Source: Caulobacteraceae bacterium (lineage in GTDB: Bacteria; Pseudomonadota; Alphaproteobacteria; Caulobacterales; Caulobacteraceae). Taken from it: 64,000 bases of DNA. A program made the translations under genes and the position numbers. The DNA lies in the NCBI GenBank assembly GCA_019748055.1, contig JAIEQC010000009.1, positions 1 through 64,000 of the forward strand, given 5' to 3'. Positions within the stretch are counted from its first letter, which is position 1. Every line of letters starts with the position of its first letter. Below the pieces are notes generated by a model that saw only the letters and a list, made by a program, of their open reading frames with translations, made no database searches and was not told where the DNA came from. Of the stretch, positions 7,533 through 16,644 are shown piece by piece.

Positions 7533-10500
7533 GTGTCGACGACGTTTGCGGGAGCCCCGAGCGGGCCGCGTAAGGCCACCGCGGTCCTGATCGGACTGGC
7601 GGCGTTCGCGACGCTGGCGCTGCTGAGCCTGCTGTTCGCGCGCGAGGCGGGCCGGGTGGCCGCGATCTGGCCGGCCAACGGAGCCCTTCTGGCGCTGGTC
7701 CTGCTGAGACCCAAGGCCGATCGCCTGTGGCTGATCGTGGGCGCCCTGATCGGCAACATCGGCGTGACCCTGGCCATGGGCGACGCGCTTCCGATCTCGC
7801 TGGGCCTGTCGCTGGCGAATGCGCTGGAGGTCGGGGTCGTGGCCTGGCTGATGCGCGGCGTGGACGCGCGGGAGGCCATGCTGAGCGCGCGGCCGTTGGC
7901 GCGGTTCGCGGTCGCGGGCGGGCTGATCGGTCCGGCGGCCTCGGCGACGGTGGCGGCGGCGACGCTGGCGCTGTGGCATTCCGAAGCCTTTCTGCCCAAC
8001 GTGGAACGGTGGCTGGTGGCCGACGCCCTGGGGATGCTGATCGTGGCGCCGCCGCTGCTGCTGCTGTTCAGCCGCGGGGCGTGGGCCAAGAAGACGTCCG
8101 TCCTGTCCAAGGCGGCGATGGGGGCCCTGCTGGTCGGGGTTCTGGCGCTGGTCTTCCTGCAGAGCGCGTTTCCGCTGCTGTTCCTGGTGCCGCCGGTCCT
8201 CATCCTGATCGCGTTCAGGTGCGGGGCCGGCCCGGCGAGCATCGGCCTGCTGGTCGCCACGGCGGCGTCGCTGGCGGCGGTCGCGGTCGGCACCGGGCCG
8301 ATCGCCCTGGTCGACGGCGGTCTGGATCAGAGGGCGATGATCCAGCAGGTGTTCCTGGCGATCCTGGTGTTCACCACCCTGCCGGTCGCGGCGGTGCTGC
8401 GGGACAAGGCCGACGGAGAGGCGCGCTATCGCCTGCTGGCCGAGACGGCGACCGACGTGGTGGCGCGGTTCGACCGAAAGGGGCGGTTCCTGTTCGTCTC
8501 ACCCGCCGCCCGCGCGGTGCTGGGCCGCGATCCGGAAGGGATGATCGGCAAGGACTGCGCCGGGATCATCCCGGAGGAGGATCTGGCGGTCATCCGCCAG
8601 ACGCTGATCGACTACGTCGCGGCGGGGCCGGACGCGCCGACGCCGAGATACGAGTATCGGGCGCTGAAGGCCGACGGGACGCCGATCTGGCTGGAGGCCA
8701 CGCCGCGGGCGATCCGCGACGAGACGGGTCAACTGGTCGAGTTCCACGACTGCGTGCGCGACGTGACGGACCGCAAGGCGGCGGAGCGGGCGCAGCAGGA
8801 ACTGGTCGAGACGCTGAGCCTGGCCGAGGATCTGGCGGGGCTGGGGTCGTGGAAACTGGACGTGGCGACCGGGCAGGTGCGCTGGTCCGATCAGGTCTAT
8901 CTCATCCACGGCGTGACGCCGCAGACGTTCGATCCGAGCCTGGACGACGCGGTCGGCTTCTATCACCCGGACGACCGTCAAGCGGTGCGCGACTGGTGCG
9001 CCCGGGCGATCGAGACGGGCGAGGCCGGAGAGTTCCAGCTGAGGCTGATCCGGGCCGACGGCGAGGAGCGGACGGTGGTCTCGCGCTGCCGCCCGCAACG
9101 CGACGAGGAGGGCCGCACGACGGCGCTGTTCGGCGTGTTCCAGGACGTGACGGAAGCGGTCGAGAACACCCGGCGGCTGGCCGAGAGCGAGGAGCGGCAT
9201 CGCCTGCTGGCCGAGCGCAGCACCGACGTCATCATCACCTACGGCGTCGACGGGATCACGCGATACTATTCGCCGGTCGTCGAGGCGTTGACGGGATTCA
9301 CGCCCGAGGAGCTGGTCGGCAAGCCGGTGACCAAGCTGATCCATCCCGACGACGTGGCGGAGATGGTGGCCGGGTTCAGAACCTTCGCCGCGGACCGGAC
9401 GGCGGTGCACCACACCCGTCGCTATCGGGTGCTGACGAAGTCCGGCGAGGTCCGCTGGTTCGAGACGCGGGCCATGGCGATGCGGGACGCCGAGGGACGG
9501 GCCCTGGAGTTCCAGGACCTGGTCCGCGACGTCACCGAGACGAAGCGGCTGGAAGACGAACTGGTGGCCGCCCGCGATGTGGCCGAGGCGGCGGCGAAGG
9601 CGAAGACGGAGTTCCTGGCCAACATGAGCCATGAGCTGCGGACGCCGCTGACCAGCGTGGTCGGGTTCGCGGGGCTGCTGCAGGAGGCGGGGGACCGGCT
9701 GGGGGCCAAGGAGCGGCTGTATGCCGACCGGATCGCCACGGCGAGCCAGGCGCTGCTGAGCGTGATCAACGACATCCTCGATTACTCGAAGCTGGAGGCC
9801 GACCGGGTCGATCTGGATCCGCACCCGTTCGATCCGCGGGCCCTGGCGCGGGGCGCGGCGGGGATCGTGGAGAGCCAGTGCGCGGCCAAGGGCGTGGGGC
9901 TGGCGGTCATCGTCGATCCGGACTTGCCGGCCGCCCTGATGGGCGACGAGGGGCGGTTGCGGCAGGTGACGCTGAACTTCCTGTCGAACGCGACGAAATT
10001 CACCGGAAACGGCGGAATTCGTCTGGAAGTCGGGCGGCGCGGCGACCGGCTGAGGGTCGCGGTCAGCGACACCGGCATCGGCATCGCGCCGGAGAAGATC
10101 GACGCCCTGTTCGAACGGTTCACCCAGGCCGACGCCTCGACCACGCGGACCTATGGGGGGACGGGGCTGGGGCTGGCGATCAGCCGGCGCCTGATCGAGA
10201 TGATGGGCGGCGAGATCGGCGCGGAGAGCCGACCGGGACAGGGCTCCACCTTCTGGTTCGAGGTTCCGCTGATCGTGGCCGAAGGGCAGGTGGCGGCCGT
10301 CGCGGCCGAGAACGTGGACGCCCCGACCGAGCTGAAGGTGCTGATGGCCGACGACGCGCCGGCGAACCGGGAACTGGTGACGGCGATCCTGGGCGGCCTG
10401 GGCGTGGCGATCGAGACGGTCGAGAACGGCGCCCTGGCGGTCGAGGCGGCGCGGTCGGGCGCTTACGACGTCATCCTGATGGACGTGCACATGCCGGTGA

Positions 10501-10736
10501 TGGACGGGCTGGACGCGACGCGGGCGATCCGCGCCATGGCCGGACCGGTCGGACGGACGCCGATCGTGGCGCTGACGGCCAACGTCCAGCCCGAGCAGGT
10601 GGCCGCGTGCCGCGCGGCCGGCATGGACGCCCACGTCGGCAAGCCGATCCAGGTGGCGGAGCTGCTGAGGACCATGGCCGAGTTGACGGCCGAGGCGGAG
10701 GCGACGGACGAGGCGCCCGCCAGAAGCGTCGGCTGA
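7533..10736 (+). CDS. MASE1-PAS hybrid sensor histidine kinase
   Basis: This 1067-residue membrane sensor starts at GTG 7533. Residues about 10-290 are a MASE1-type multi-pass membrane domain. At least three PAS domains follow (about 295-680), each ending in the Arg-Asp-Val-Thr pattern. The HisKA domain has its phospho-acceptor His at 700 (Met-Ser-His-Glu-Leu-Arg-Thr-Pro-Leu). The HATPase has Asp-Thr-Gly-Ile-Gly-Ile and Gly-Gly-Thr-Gly-Leu-Gly-Leu boxes. A C-terminal receiver has its phospho-Asp at 984. The protein can therefore relay phosphate within itself. Its signal and output partner are not encoded next to it. It lies 110 bases upstream of the GTA cluster on the same strand; a functional link is speculative. 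Confidence 0.93.
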   Translation: MSTTFAGAPSGPRKATAVLIGLAAFATLALLSLLFAREAGRVAAIWPANGALLALVLLRPKADRLWLIVGALIGNIGVTLAMGDALPISLGLSLANALEVGVVAWLMRGVDAREAMLSARPLARFAVAGGLIGPAASATVAAATLALWHSEAFLPNVERWLVADALGMLIVAPPLLLLFSRGAWAKKTSVLSKAAMGALLVGVLALVFLQSAFPLLFLVPPVLILIAFRCGAGPASIGLLVATAASLAAVAVGTGPIALVDGGLDQRAMIQQVFLAILVFTTLPVAAVLRDKADGEARYRLLAETATDVVARFDRKGRFLFVSPAARAVLGRDPEGMIGKDCAGIIPEEDLAVIRQTLIDYVAAGPDAPTPRYEYRALKADGTPIWLEATPRAIRDETGQLVEFHDCVRDVTDRKAAERAQQELVETLSLAEDLAGLGSWKLDVATGQVRWSDQVYLIHGVTPQTFDPSLDDAVGFYHPDDRQAVRDWCARAIETGEAGEFQLRLIRADGEERTVVSRCRPQRDEEGRTTALFGVFQDVTEAVENTRRLAESEERHRLLAERSTDVIITYGVDGITRYYSPVVEALTGFTPEELVGKPVTKLIHPDDVAEMVAGFRTFAADRTAVHHTRRYRVLTKSGEVRWFETRAMAMRDAEGRALEFQDLVRDVTETKRLEDELVAARDVAEAAAKAKTEFLANMSHELRTPLTSVVGFAGLLQEAGDRLGAKERLYADRIATASQALLSVINDILDYSKLEADRVDLDPHPFDPRALARGAAGIVESQCAAKGVGLAVIVDPDLPAALMGDEGRLRQVTLNFLSNATKFTGNGGIRLEVGRRGDRLRVAVSDTGIGIAPEKIDALFERFTQADASTTRTYGGTGLGLAISRRLIEMMGGEIGAESRPGQGSTFWFEVPLIVAEGQVAAVAAENVDAPTELKVLMADDAPANRELVTAILGGLGVAIETVENGALAVEAARSGAYDVILMDVHMPVMDGLDATRAIRAMAGPVGRTPIVALTANVQPEQVAACRAAGMDAHVGKPIQVAELLRTMAELTAEAEATDEAPARSVG

Positions 10737-10846
10737 CCCTGCGCGATTATGAGGATCGGATTCGGATAGTCGTTCCGGATCAATGACCTGACGAAAAACT
10801 TCGCCGACTTTCCGACGTGGGTGCGCTCGGAAGGTAGATTTGCGTC
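10737..10846 (+). promoter_or_regulatory. Presumed promoter region of the GTA cluster
   Basis: This 110-base gap is the only space ahead of the first GTA gene. It holds three GGAT repeats within about 30 bases (10752-10780) but no promoter I can name. In Caulobacter crescentus the GTA cluster is switched on by GafY and GafZ and held off by RogA; whether such sites are here cannot be judged by eye. Confidence 0.3.
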
Positions 10847-11257
10847 ATGGCCGGAAAAGGAAATGAGGCGACCGAGCGGGCGAGGACACTCGCCGCCGCG
10901 CTGAACAGCATGATCGACAAGGGTTTGGAGGCGTTGGCCGACCTGGAGGTCGCCAAGGGAGACGTCGCGGCGGTGGACCGGCTGGCGCGCTGCGTGGCGA
11001 ACCTGGCGCGGGCGGGCAGGGCGATCTGGACGTTGACGCCGGACGTCGAGGAGGACGAGGCGGAGAAAGGCGACGACGACGGTGGAAGCGAGCCCGACGA
11101 CCCTGTGGAACTGGAGCGACTTCATCGCGAACTCTGGGATCGGGTCGAAGACGTACGATCCGCCGTGGAGTCCAGACGACGCGAAGGATGGACCATCAGT
11201 CCACGACAGCCGCCGGTATCTGGCGAGGATGCGGAAGCCTTCCCCGCAACAGTGTGA
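10847..11257 (+). CDS. Putative GTA small terminase subunit (g1-like)
   Basis: This 136-residue protein is mainly helical: a basic N-terminal helix pair, a helical stretch to about residue 65 (Leu-Ala-Arg-Cys-Val-Ala-Asn-Leu-Ala-Arg-Ala), then an acidic linker and another charged helix. It is the first gene of the cluster and lies directly upstream of the large terminase. RcGTA has its small terminase g1 at this position, and size and composition fit. I infer the function from position more than from sequence. Its 3' end overlaps the large terminase frame by 176 bases if the GTG at 11082 is that gene's start. Confidence 0.6.
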   Translation: MAGKGNEATERARTLAAALNSMIDKGLEALADLEVAKGDVAAVDRLARCVANLARAGRAIWTLTPDVEEDEAEKGDDDGGSEPDDPVELERLHRELWDRVEDVRSAVESRRREGWTISPRQPPVSGEDAEAFPATV

Positions 11258-12401
11258 GCCGGAAGGGGACTGGTCCACCTGGGTGCTTCTGGGCGGGCGA
11301 GGATCGGGAAAGACGTTCGCCGGCGCCCACTGGCTGTTGCGACAGGCGGAGATGGGGGGCCGTACCCTGGCCCTGATCGGGCCGACGCTGCACGACGTGC
11401 GGGAGGTGATGGTCGAAGGGCCGTCGGGCGTGAAGGCGATGTGGAGGGGCGAGGAACCGCCTCACTGGGAGGCCAGCCGACGCCGGCTGGTGTTTCCGGG
11501 CGGGAGCGTGGCCTATGCCTTTTCCGCCGAGGATCCCGACAGTCTGAGGGGGCCGCAGTTCCATGCGGCCTGGGCCGACGAGCTGTGCGCCTGGCGCCGG
11601 CCGGAGGAGGTCCTGGCCAATCTGAGGATGGGGCTGAGGCTGGGGGATCGGCCCCGGCTGACGGTGACGACGACGCCCCGGCCGATCGCGGCGCTGAGAC
11701 GGCTGCTGGCGGAGCCGGCGCTGGTGAAGACCACGTCGCCGACGTCGGCCAATGCGGCCAATCTGTCGCCCGGCTTTCTGGACCATCTGAGGTCGCTGTA
11801 CGGCGGGACGCGGCTGGAGGCGCAGGAGCTGGAGGGGGTCGTCGTCGAGAGCCACGGGGCCCTGTTCCGGCTGGAGGATCTGAAGCGGGCGCGCGGGGCG
11901 CGTCCGGCCCGGCTGGACCGGGTGGTCGTGGCGGTCGATCCGCCGGCGACGGCGCACGGAGACGCGTGCGGCGTGGTGGTGGCCGGCCGGCGCGACGACA
12001 AGGCCTATGTGCTGGAAGACGCCACGGTGCGGGGCCGCTCGCCGGCCGGATGGGCGCGGCACGTCGCGGCCGTGGCGGCGCGCCACGGAGCCGCGACGGT
12101 CGTGGCCGAAGCCAACCAGGGCGGGGAGATGGTGCGCACGCTTCTGGCCCAGGCCGGGTGCCGCGCCACGATCCGGACGGTCTGGGCGCGGAGCGCCAAG
12201 CGGGTTCGGGCCGAGCCGGTGGCGGCCCTGTATGAGCAGGGCCGGGTCGTCCACTGCGGCGCGTTTCCGGCCCTGGAAGAAGAGATGATGGCGCTGGGGG
12301 AAGGGGGCGCGAGCCCCGACCGCGCCGACGCCCTGGTGTGGGCGATCACCGACCTGTTGCTGGACCACAGGCCGCTGCGGCCGCGCATCCGCGCGTTGTG
12401 A
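11082..12401 (+). CDS. GTA large terminase subunit (g2-like)
   Basis: The packaging motor of the GTA head: an N-terminal ATPase followed by an RNase H-like nuclease. Walker A GGRGSGKT is at residues 71-78, Walker B with Asp-Glu at 166-167, and the nuclease begins at Val-Ala-Val-Asp-Pro-Pro (about 285) with later acidic sites including Glu-Ala-Asn-Gln-Gly-Gly-Glu-Met. The length (439 residues) is normal. The start is uncertain. GTG 11082 has a GGAGAAAGG site about 11 bases upstream and gives an N-terminus of usual length. ATG 11229 would almost remove the overlap with g1, but it has no properly spaced ribosome-binding site and cuts into the conserved lead-in to Walker A. Confidence 0.9.
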   Translation: MEASPTTLWNWSDFIANSGIGSKTYDPPWSPDDAKDGPSVHDSRRYLARMRKPSPQQCEPEGDWSTWVLLGGRGSGKTFAGAHWLLRQAEMGGRTLALIGPTLHDVREVMVEGPSGVKAMWRGEEPPHWEASRRRLVFPGGSVAYAFSAEDPDSLRGPQFHAAWADELCAWRRPEEVLANLRMGLRLGDRPRLTVTTTPRPIAALRRLLAEPALVKTTSPTSANAANLSPGFLDHLRSLYGGTRLEAQELEGVVVESHGALFRLEDLKRARGARPARLDRVVVAVDPPATAHGDACGVVVAGRRDDKAYVLEDATVRGRSPAGWARHVAAVAARHGAATVVAEANQGGEMVRTLLAQAGCRATIRTVWARSAKRVRAEPVAALYEQGRVVHCGAFPALEEEMMALGEGGASPDRADALVWAITDLLLDHRPLRPRIRAL

Positions 12402-12416
12402 ACCGAAGGAGACGAG

Positions 12417-12683
12417 ATGACCGACGCCCATGCCCACAGGGCCCCGAGCGCCCAGGCGCCGGCGCGACGCGCCGCGGCCGTGACGCCGGACGACGCCGCC
12501 GACCTGACGCAGATCGCCAAGGCGCTGTACCTCGGGATCGGAGGCGACCTGCGGGTCGTGCCGGCCGACGGCGGGGCGGCGGTGACGCTGACGAACCACG
12601 CGCCCGGCTATGCGCCGGTTCAGGTGCGGCGGGTGTTGGCGACGGGGACGACGGCGGCGCAGATCGTGGCGCTGTTCGACTGA
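12417..12683 (+). CDS. GTA head-spike base protein-like (Rcc01079/GhsA family)
   Basis: This 88-residue protein has an Ala-rich N-terminus and a C-terminal part resembling the spike base protein family: Leu-Tyr-Leu-Gly-Ile-Gly-Gly-Asp-Leu, then Val-Thr-Leu-Thr-Asn-His-Ala-Pro-Gly, ending in a Val-Leu-Ala-Thr-Gly-Thr-Thr-Ala motif. In R. capsulatus the base (rcc01079) and fibre (rcc01080) of the head spikes are encoded away from the main cluster. Here the gene follows the terminase and its stop overlaps the start of a fibre-like gene (TGATG at 12681-12685). This pairing supports the assignment. It would attach to capsid vertices and help bind the host capsule. Confidence 0.7.
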   Translation: MTDAHAHRAPSAQAPARRAAAVTPDDAADLTQIAKALYLGIGGDLRVVPADGGAAVTLTNHAPGYAPVQVRRVLATGTTAAQIVALFD

Positions 12684-13831
12684 TGGGGGCGGTGGATCTG
12701 GGGCTGGGCGTCGCCGGGCGGACGGCGATGCGCGGCGCCCTGCTGGACTTCGCCCGCGGCGACTTTCGGATGGACGGGCGCTGGAGCGGCGATCCGGTGG
12801 GGGCGGGGCGCGTGGCGTTCGCGCGGTCCACGGCGGCCTGGCTGACGACGGCGGAGGGGCCGGCGGCGTTCGCCCCCGACGCGCCGCGATGGGACGCGGC
12901 GGGGCTGTTGATCGAGGGGCCGGCGACCAACCTGTTGCGGCACAGCGCGGACCTGACCGCCGGGCCGTGGACGCCCGCGGTCAATGGAGACGGGGTCGCG
13001 CCGGTGCGCGGCGTCTCGCCCGTCCCGAAGCCGGACGGCGCGGCCGGGGCGACGCGGCTGACGCTGGATCGGGGGCCGGTCGACGAGGGCGGGCATCTGA
13101 GCATGGTGTTCCACGAGCCGTTCGCGGTCACGGCCGGGGCGACGCACACGGCGTCGTTCTGGGCGCGCGCCGAGACGCCCGGAACGATCCTGATGCGGCA
13201 CGTGGGCGGCGCGGCCTATGCCGCGTTCGCGGTGGACGGCGTCTGGCGCAGGTTTTCCAGCGCCTCGGTCGCCGCGTCGGGAACGGCGTCGCTGGAGATC
13301 GGGCTGAGGGGCGGGTTCGGGGCGTCGCGGAGCCTGACCGTCGATGTGTGGAACGTGCAGTGCGAGGTCGGGGCGGCGTCTTCGGACGTCGTGACGGGCG
13401 CCGCGTCGGGGGCGCGGGGCGCGGACCAGTTGAGCCTGTCGGGCGGGGCTGAGGCGCGGGGCACGGTGCGGATCGACTGGGCGGTGGAGGCCCACCGGCC
13501 GGGGCGCCGGACGCTGGCGGCCGGCGACGGCGCGGCGGTGCTGGAGCTGGTGGACGGCGTGCCGACGGCGACGGTCGGCGGGGTCACGGTCGTGGCCGGG
13601 AGCGTGGCGGCGTCGGGCAGGACTGTGCGGACCGCCGTGACGTGGGAGCCGGGGCGGATCGCCCTGGCCGTGGACGGGGTGGTGGTGGCGGTCGCCGCGA
13701 CCGCGCCGGAGGTCGGCGACCTGGAGATCGGGGCCCGGGGCGGGGCGGACCCGCTGAACGCGCGGATCCCGAGGATCGAGCGGCTGGACTGGGCGACGTC
13801 GGACGCCGCCCTGGCGGCCGTCACGGGCTGA
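12683..13831 (+). CDS. GTA head-spike fibre-like protein (Rcc01080/GhsB position)
   Basis: This 382-residue, beta-rich protein contains Leu-Leu-Ile-Glu-Gly-Pro-Ala-Thr-Asn-Leu-Leu followed by a Ser-Ala-Asp-Leu stretch and a Trp, a signature common in phage fibre and carbohydrate-binding proteins. It continues with repeated Gly/Ser/Val beta segments. Its start overlaps the stop of the 88-residue spike-base-like gene, so the pair is translationally coupled. By analogy with RcGTA head spikes, the likely role is binding surface polysaccharide of recipient cells. Sequence identity to GhsB itself cannot be judged here; a fused carbohydrate-binding fibre is the safest reading. Confidence 0.65.
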   Translation: MGAVDLGLGVAGRTAMRGALLDFARGDFRMDGRWSGDPVGAGRVAFARSTAAWLTTAEGPAAFAPDAPRWDAAGLLIEGPATNLLRHSADLTAGPWTPAVNGDGVAPVRGVSPVPKPDGAAGATRLTLDRGPVDEGGHLSMVFHEPFAVTAGATHTASFWARAETPGTILMRHVGGAAYAAFAVDGVWRRFSSASVAASGTASLEIGLRGGFGASRSLTVDVWNVQCEVGAASSDVVTGAASGARGADQLSLSGGAEARGTVRIDWAVEAHRPGRRTLAAGDGAAVLELVDGVPTATVGGVTVVAGSVAASGRTVRTAVTWEPGRIALAVDGVVVAVAATAPEVGDLEIGARGGADPLNARIPRIERLDWATSDAALAAVTG

Positions 13832-13835
13832 GGAG

Positions 13836-14984
13836 ATGCGGATGTTCGACTGGATGCGGCCGAGGCCGCCGGAGACGAAGGCGAGCCGGACGGGGGCGGT
13901 GATGGCCCTGACCGGTGCGGGGCGGCCGCGGTGGACGCCGCGGAACTATGCCCATCTGGCGTCGGAGGGGTTCGGCAAGAACGCGGTCGCCTATCGCTGC
14001 GTGCGGATGACAGCAGAGGCGGCGGCGTCGACGCCGCTGGTCGTGTTCCGCGACGGGGTAAGGGCGGGGGCGGACGATCCGGTGGCGCGCCTGCTGGACA
14101 AGCCGAACGCGGAACAGTCGGGCGTGGAGTTCCTGGAGGGGCTGCACGCGCAGCTGCAGACGGCGGGCAACGCCTATGTCGAGGCGGTGGGCGATGAAAC
14201 GCCGGAGGAGCTGTGGGCGCTGCGGCCGGACCGGATGACGGTCGTGCCGGGGCGCGGCGGGTGGGCGGAGGCGTGGGAGTATTCCGTCGACGGACGGTCG
14301 GTGCGGATCGCGCGGGCGGCCGACGGCTGGGCCCCGGTGATGCACCTGAAGCTGTTTCACCCGACGGACGACCACTATGGCTTTTCGCCGCTGGAGGCGG
14401 CGGCCTTCGCCATCGACGTGCACAATGCGTCGGGGGCCTGGAACAAGGCGCTGCTGGACAATGCGGCGCGGCCTTCGGGCGCCTTGGTGTTCGGGGCGAA
14501 GGACGGCGAGCGGCTGACGGCCGAGCAGTTCGACGCCTTGAAGGCCGAGATGGCCGAAGCGCACATGGGGGCGGTGAACGCGGGGCGGCCGCTGCTGCTG
14601 GAAGGCGGGCTGGACTGGAAGCCCATGAGCTGGACGCCCGCCGACATGGACTTCATCGCCGGCAAGCACGCGGCGGCGCGCGAGATCGCCCTGGCGTTCG
14701 GGGTGCCGCCGCAGCTGCTGGGCATCCCCGGAGACGCGACCTACGCCAACTATCGCGAGGCCAATCAGGCCTTCTGGCGCGGGACGGTGGTTCCGCTGGT
14801 CAGGAAGACGGCGGCGGCGTTGACCGGGTGGCTGGGCGGACGGTTCGCGGGCGTCAGGATCGCGCCGGATCTGGACCAGGTCCCGGCGCTGTCGGGCGAG
14901 CGCGACGCCCTGTGGGCGCGGCTGGAGGCGGCGAGTTTCCTCACGCCGGAGGAGAGGCGCGAGATGGCGGGGCTGGGGGCATGA
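13836..14984 (+). CDS. GTA portal protein (g3-like), HK97 family
   Basis: This 382-residue portal forms the dodecameric ring at the head vertex through which DNA enters and leaves. The family pattern is visible: Val-Ala-Tyr-Arg-Cys-Val near 49-54, the wing region with Leu-Leu-Asp-Lys-Pro-Asn, Tyr-Gly-Phe-Ser-Pro-Leu-Glu-Ala-Ala around 180, and the C-terminal Gly-Val-Pro-Pro-Gln-Leu-Leu-Gly-Ile-Pro-Gly-Asp. ATG 13836 starts five bases after the preceding stop; a second ATG at 13842 with better spacing to the GGAG site is equally possible. The stop overlaps the next ATG in ATGA. Confidence 0.92.
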   Translation: MRMFDWMRPRPPETKASRTGAVMALTGAGRPRWTPRNYAHLASEGFGKNAVAYRCVRMTAEAAASTPLVVFRDGVRAGADDPVARLLDKPNAEQSGVEFLEGLHAQLQTAGNAYVEAVGDETPEELWALRPDRMTVVPGRGGWAEAWEYSVDGRSVRIARAADGWAPVMHLKLFHPTDDHYGFSPLEAAAFAIDVHNASGAWNKALLDNAARPSGALVFGAKDGERLTAEQFDALKAEMAEAHMGAVNAGRPLLLEGGLDWKPMSWTPADMDFIAGKHAAAREIALAFGVPPQLLGIPGDATYANYREANQAFWRGTVVPLVRKTAAALTGWLGGRFAGVRIAPDLDQVPALSGERDALWARLEAASFLTPEERREMAGLGA

Positions 14985-15202
14985 GCGAGGGACGCAGGTG
15001 GCCGGTGGCGCTGATCAGCGCGCTGGCGGTGCAGACGGTCGGCGGGCTGGTGTGGGCCGGCGGGGCGGCGGCGCGGATCGGGGCTCTGGAGCAGCGCGTC
15101 GACGAGCAGCGGCTGGTGGCCGAGCGGCTGGCCCGGCTGGAGGAGCAGGGCGCGGCGACCCGGCAGGCGCTGGAGCGGATCGAGCGGAGGCTGGAGGGAT
15201 GA
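14981..15202 (+). CDS. Small membrane-anchored coiled-coil protein (g3.5-like)
   Basis: This 73-residue protein has one hydrophobic segment near the N-terminus (about residues 8-31) and a charged heptad-like helix from 34 to the end (Ala-Arg-Ile-Gly-Ala-Leu-Glu-Gln-Arg-Val). Its ATG overlaps the portal stop. A small protein occupies the same position, between portal and protease, in RcGTA (g3.5). The role is not established; assembly at the membrane is a reasonable guess. Confidence 0.7.
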   Translation: MSEGRRWPVALISALAVQTVGGLVWAGGAAARIGALEQRVDEQRLVAERLARLEEQGAATRQALERIERRLEG

Positions 15203-15214
15203 GGGGGCAAAGGA

Positions 15215-15366
15215 CGCCCTTCGCCCCCTGTGGGAGAAGGTGGGCGGCGGAGCCGCTCGGATGAGGGGGCTGTCCGATGCGGATCGGAGGACGGGGCACG
15301 CGTCTCGACCGGCCCCCTCATCCGTCTCGCTCCGCGAGCCACCTTCTCCCACGAGGGGAGAAGGGT
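15215..15366. repeat. REP-like inverted repeat between g3.5 and protease genes
   Basis: The left arm (about 15217-15273, with GGGAGAAGGTGGGCGGCGG and GGATGAGGGGGC) is largely complementary to the right arm (about 15312-15365, with GCCCCCTCATCCGTC and ACCTTCTCCC), giving a long imperfect stem. The right arm is near-identical to that of the element at 18048-18209. The protease reading frame starts inside this element. Confidence 0.85.
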
Positions 15367-15770
15367 TCGAGATCACGGGCCACGCCTCGCTGTTCGGCGT
15401 GGCGGACCTGAACGGGGACGTGGTGGCGAAGGGCGCGTTCGCGGCGAGCCTGGGCAAGGGCGGCGCGGGCGCGGTGAAGATGCTGCACCAGCACGAGGGC
15501 CGGGCGCCGGTCGGCGTGTGGGACGAGGTGCGGGAGGACGACCTGGGCCTGTTCGTCCGGGGCCGGATATTCGACTGGTCGCCCGAGGCGCGGTTCGCGC
15601 GGGCGCTGAGCCGGGCGGGGGCGATGGACGGGCTGTCGATCGGGTTCCGCAGCGTGCGGGCGCGGCGCGAGGGGCGGCTGCGAGTGCTGGTGGAGGTGGA
15701 CCTGTGGGAGGTGTCGCTGGTGACGTTTCCGATGTTGGTCGGAGCGCGGTTCACGCCCTCCGCGCGCTGA
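15261..15770 (+). CDS. GTA prohead protease (g4-like)
   Basis: The conserved part is a HK97-type maturation protease: Gly-His-Ala-Ser-Leu-Phe-Gly-Val-Ala-Asp with Asn-Gly-Asp-Val-Val, the catalytic His in Leu-His-Gln-His, and the Ser motif Gly-Leu-Ser-Ile-Gly-Phe near residue 130. It cleaves or scaffolds the capsid during head assembly. The only standard start codons upstream of the conserved domain lie inside the REP-like repeat: ATG 15261 (used here, 169 residues) or GTG 15240. The first 35 residues or so are therefore repeat-encoded and unlike any protease N-terminus. The 3' end overlaps the convergent gene at 15751-16581 by 20 bases. Confidence 0.85.
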   Translation: MRGLSDADRRTGHASRPAPSSVSLREPPSPTRGEGFEITGHASLFGVADLNGDVVAKGAFAASLGKGGAGAVKMLHQHEGRAPVGVWDEVREDDLGLFVRGRIFDWSPEARFARALSRAGAMDGLSIGFRSVRARREGRLRVLVEVDLWEVSLVTFPMLVGARFTPSAR

Positions 15771-16581
15771 GAGCGCGGGCGATCTGTTGGACGACGGACT
15801 TCTTGAGCAGGCCGCGGGTGATCCAGATGATCGGGACGGCGGCGAAGATGGGGTGGAAGTCCAGGATCAGGGACAGGACGAGGCCGGTCAGGACCGCGAC
15901 CACGACGACGCCGATGCGGACGCTGGTGAGGTCTTCGGGCGTCGGCTCGGTGGGGTGGAGCGGCGGGCCCTGGGGTATGGCGCCGGGGCCGAAGATGAGG
16001 GCGCCGGCGACTTCCAGGGGCGTTTGCGGCAGGCGGGGCGTCTCGGCGGTCTTCTTTCCGAGCAGCACGTCCAGCGTGCGGTCGGGCGCCGGCTGCGGGG
16101 CCTGGCGGGGCTCTGGCGGCGGCGGGTCGGGATTGGCCTGAAGCTTTCTGATCGGGCTGCTTTCGCGGATCGCCTCGGCGCGGTCGCGCAGGTCGTGGGG
16201 GACGGGATGGCCGTCCTCACGGAGGCGGAAGACCTGATCCACGACGTCGCCCGTCAGGTTTACGGCCGAGAGATCCTGGCCGTAGGCGTCGCCGTGCAGG
16301 GCGACCAGGCGGCCGTTCACGAGTTCGACCTGAAAGGCGATCGGGTGTTCGAGGTGGTCGATCTGGAGGTGGATCGTGCCGAGGCGGCCGTGGGTGGTCT
16401 CGGGCGGGTTCGGACGGCGACGGTCGACGATGGTCTCGGTCAGGAAGACGGGGCCCTGGACGCGGCGCTGGCCCGGCAGGCTCTCGGCGATCTGGCCGGC
16501 GAGGTCGGGCGCGACGGCCGACAGCTCCCAGGCGAGGCCGTCCAGCGCGGCGCGTTCGAGGGGGGTGAAGGCGTCGCGCAT
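15751..16581 (-). CDS. Membrane protein of unknown function inserted in the GTA cluster
   Basis: This 276-residue protein is on the strand opposite to the GTA genes and sits between protease and capsid. The N-terminal half is soluble, with a beta-rich stretch (Leu-Gly-Thr-Ile-His-Leu-Gln-Ile at 67-74). A Pro-rich linker runs from about 145 to 220. Two C-terminal membrane segments (about 222-240 and 243-258) end in a positive tail. I recognise no family. It would be transcribed against the GTA operon and might serve GTA control or be an unrelated passenger. The start ATG at 16581 is supported only by being the first Met. Confidence 0.65.
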   Translation of the reverse strand: MRDAFTPLERAALDGLAWELSAVAPDLAGQIAESLPGQRRVQGPVFLTETIVDRRRPNPPETTHGRLGTIHLQIDHLEHPIAFQVELVNGRLVALHGDAYGQDLSAVNLTGDVVDQVFRLREDGHPVPHDLRDRAEAIRESSPIRKLQANPDPPPPEPRQAPQPAPDRTLDVLLGKKTAETPRLPQTPLEVAGALIFGPGAIPQGPPLHPTEPTPEDLTSVRIGVVVVAVLTGLVLSLILDFHPIFAAVPIIWITRGLLKKSVVQQIARALSARRA

Positions 16582-16644
16582 CGGCGCACCCTAGCCGCGA
16601 AACGCGGGGATTGAGAAGGTCGGCGCTCCGCATCGCCGGAGCGC

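Noticed and set aside
8499-10634. Long minus-strand open frame opposite the hybrid kinase (711 codons)
   Set aside because: The opposite strand encodes a complete MASE1-PAS kinase; the shadow is arginine- and histidine-rich with no motif.
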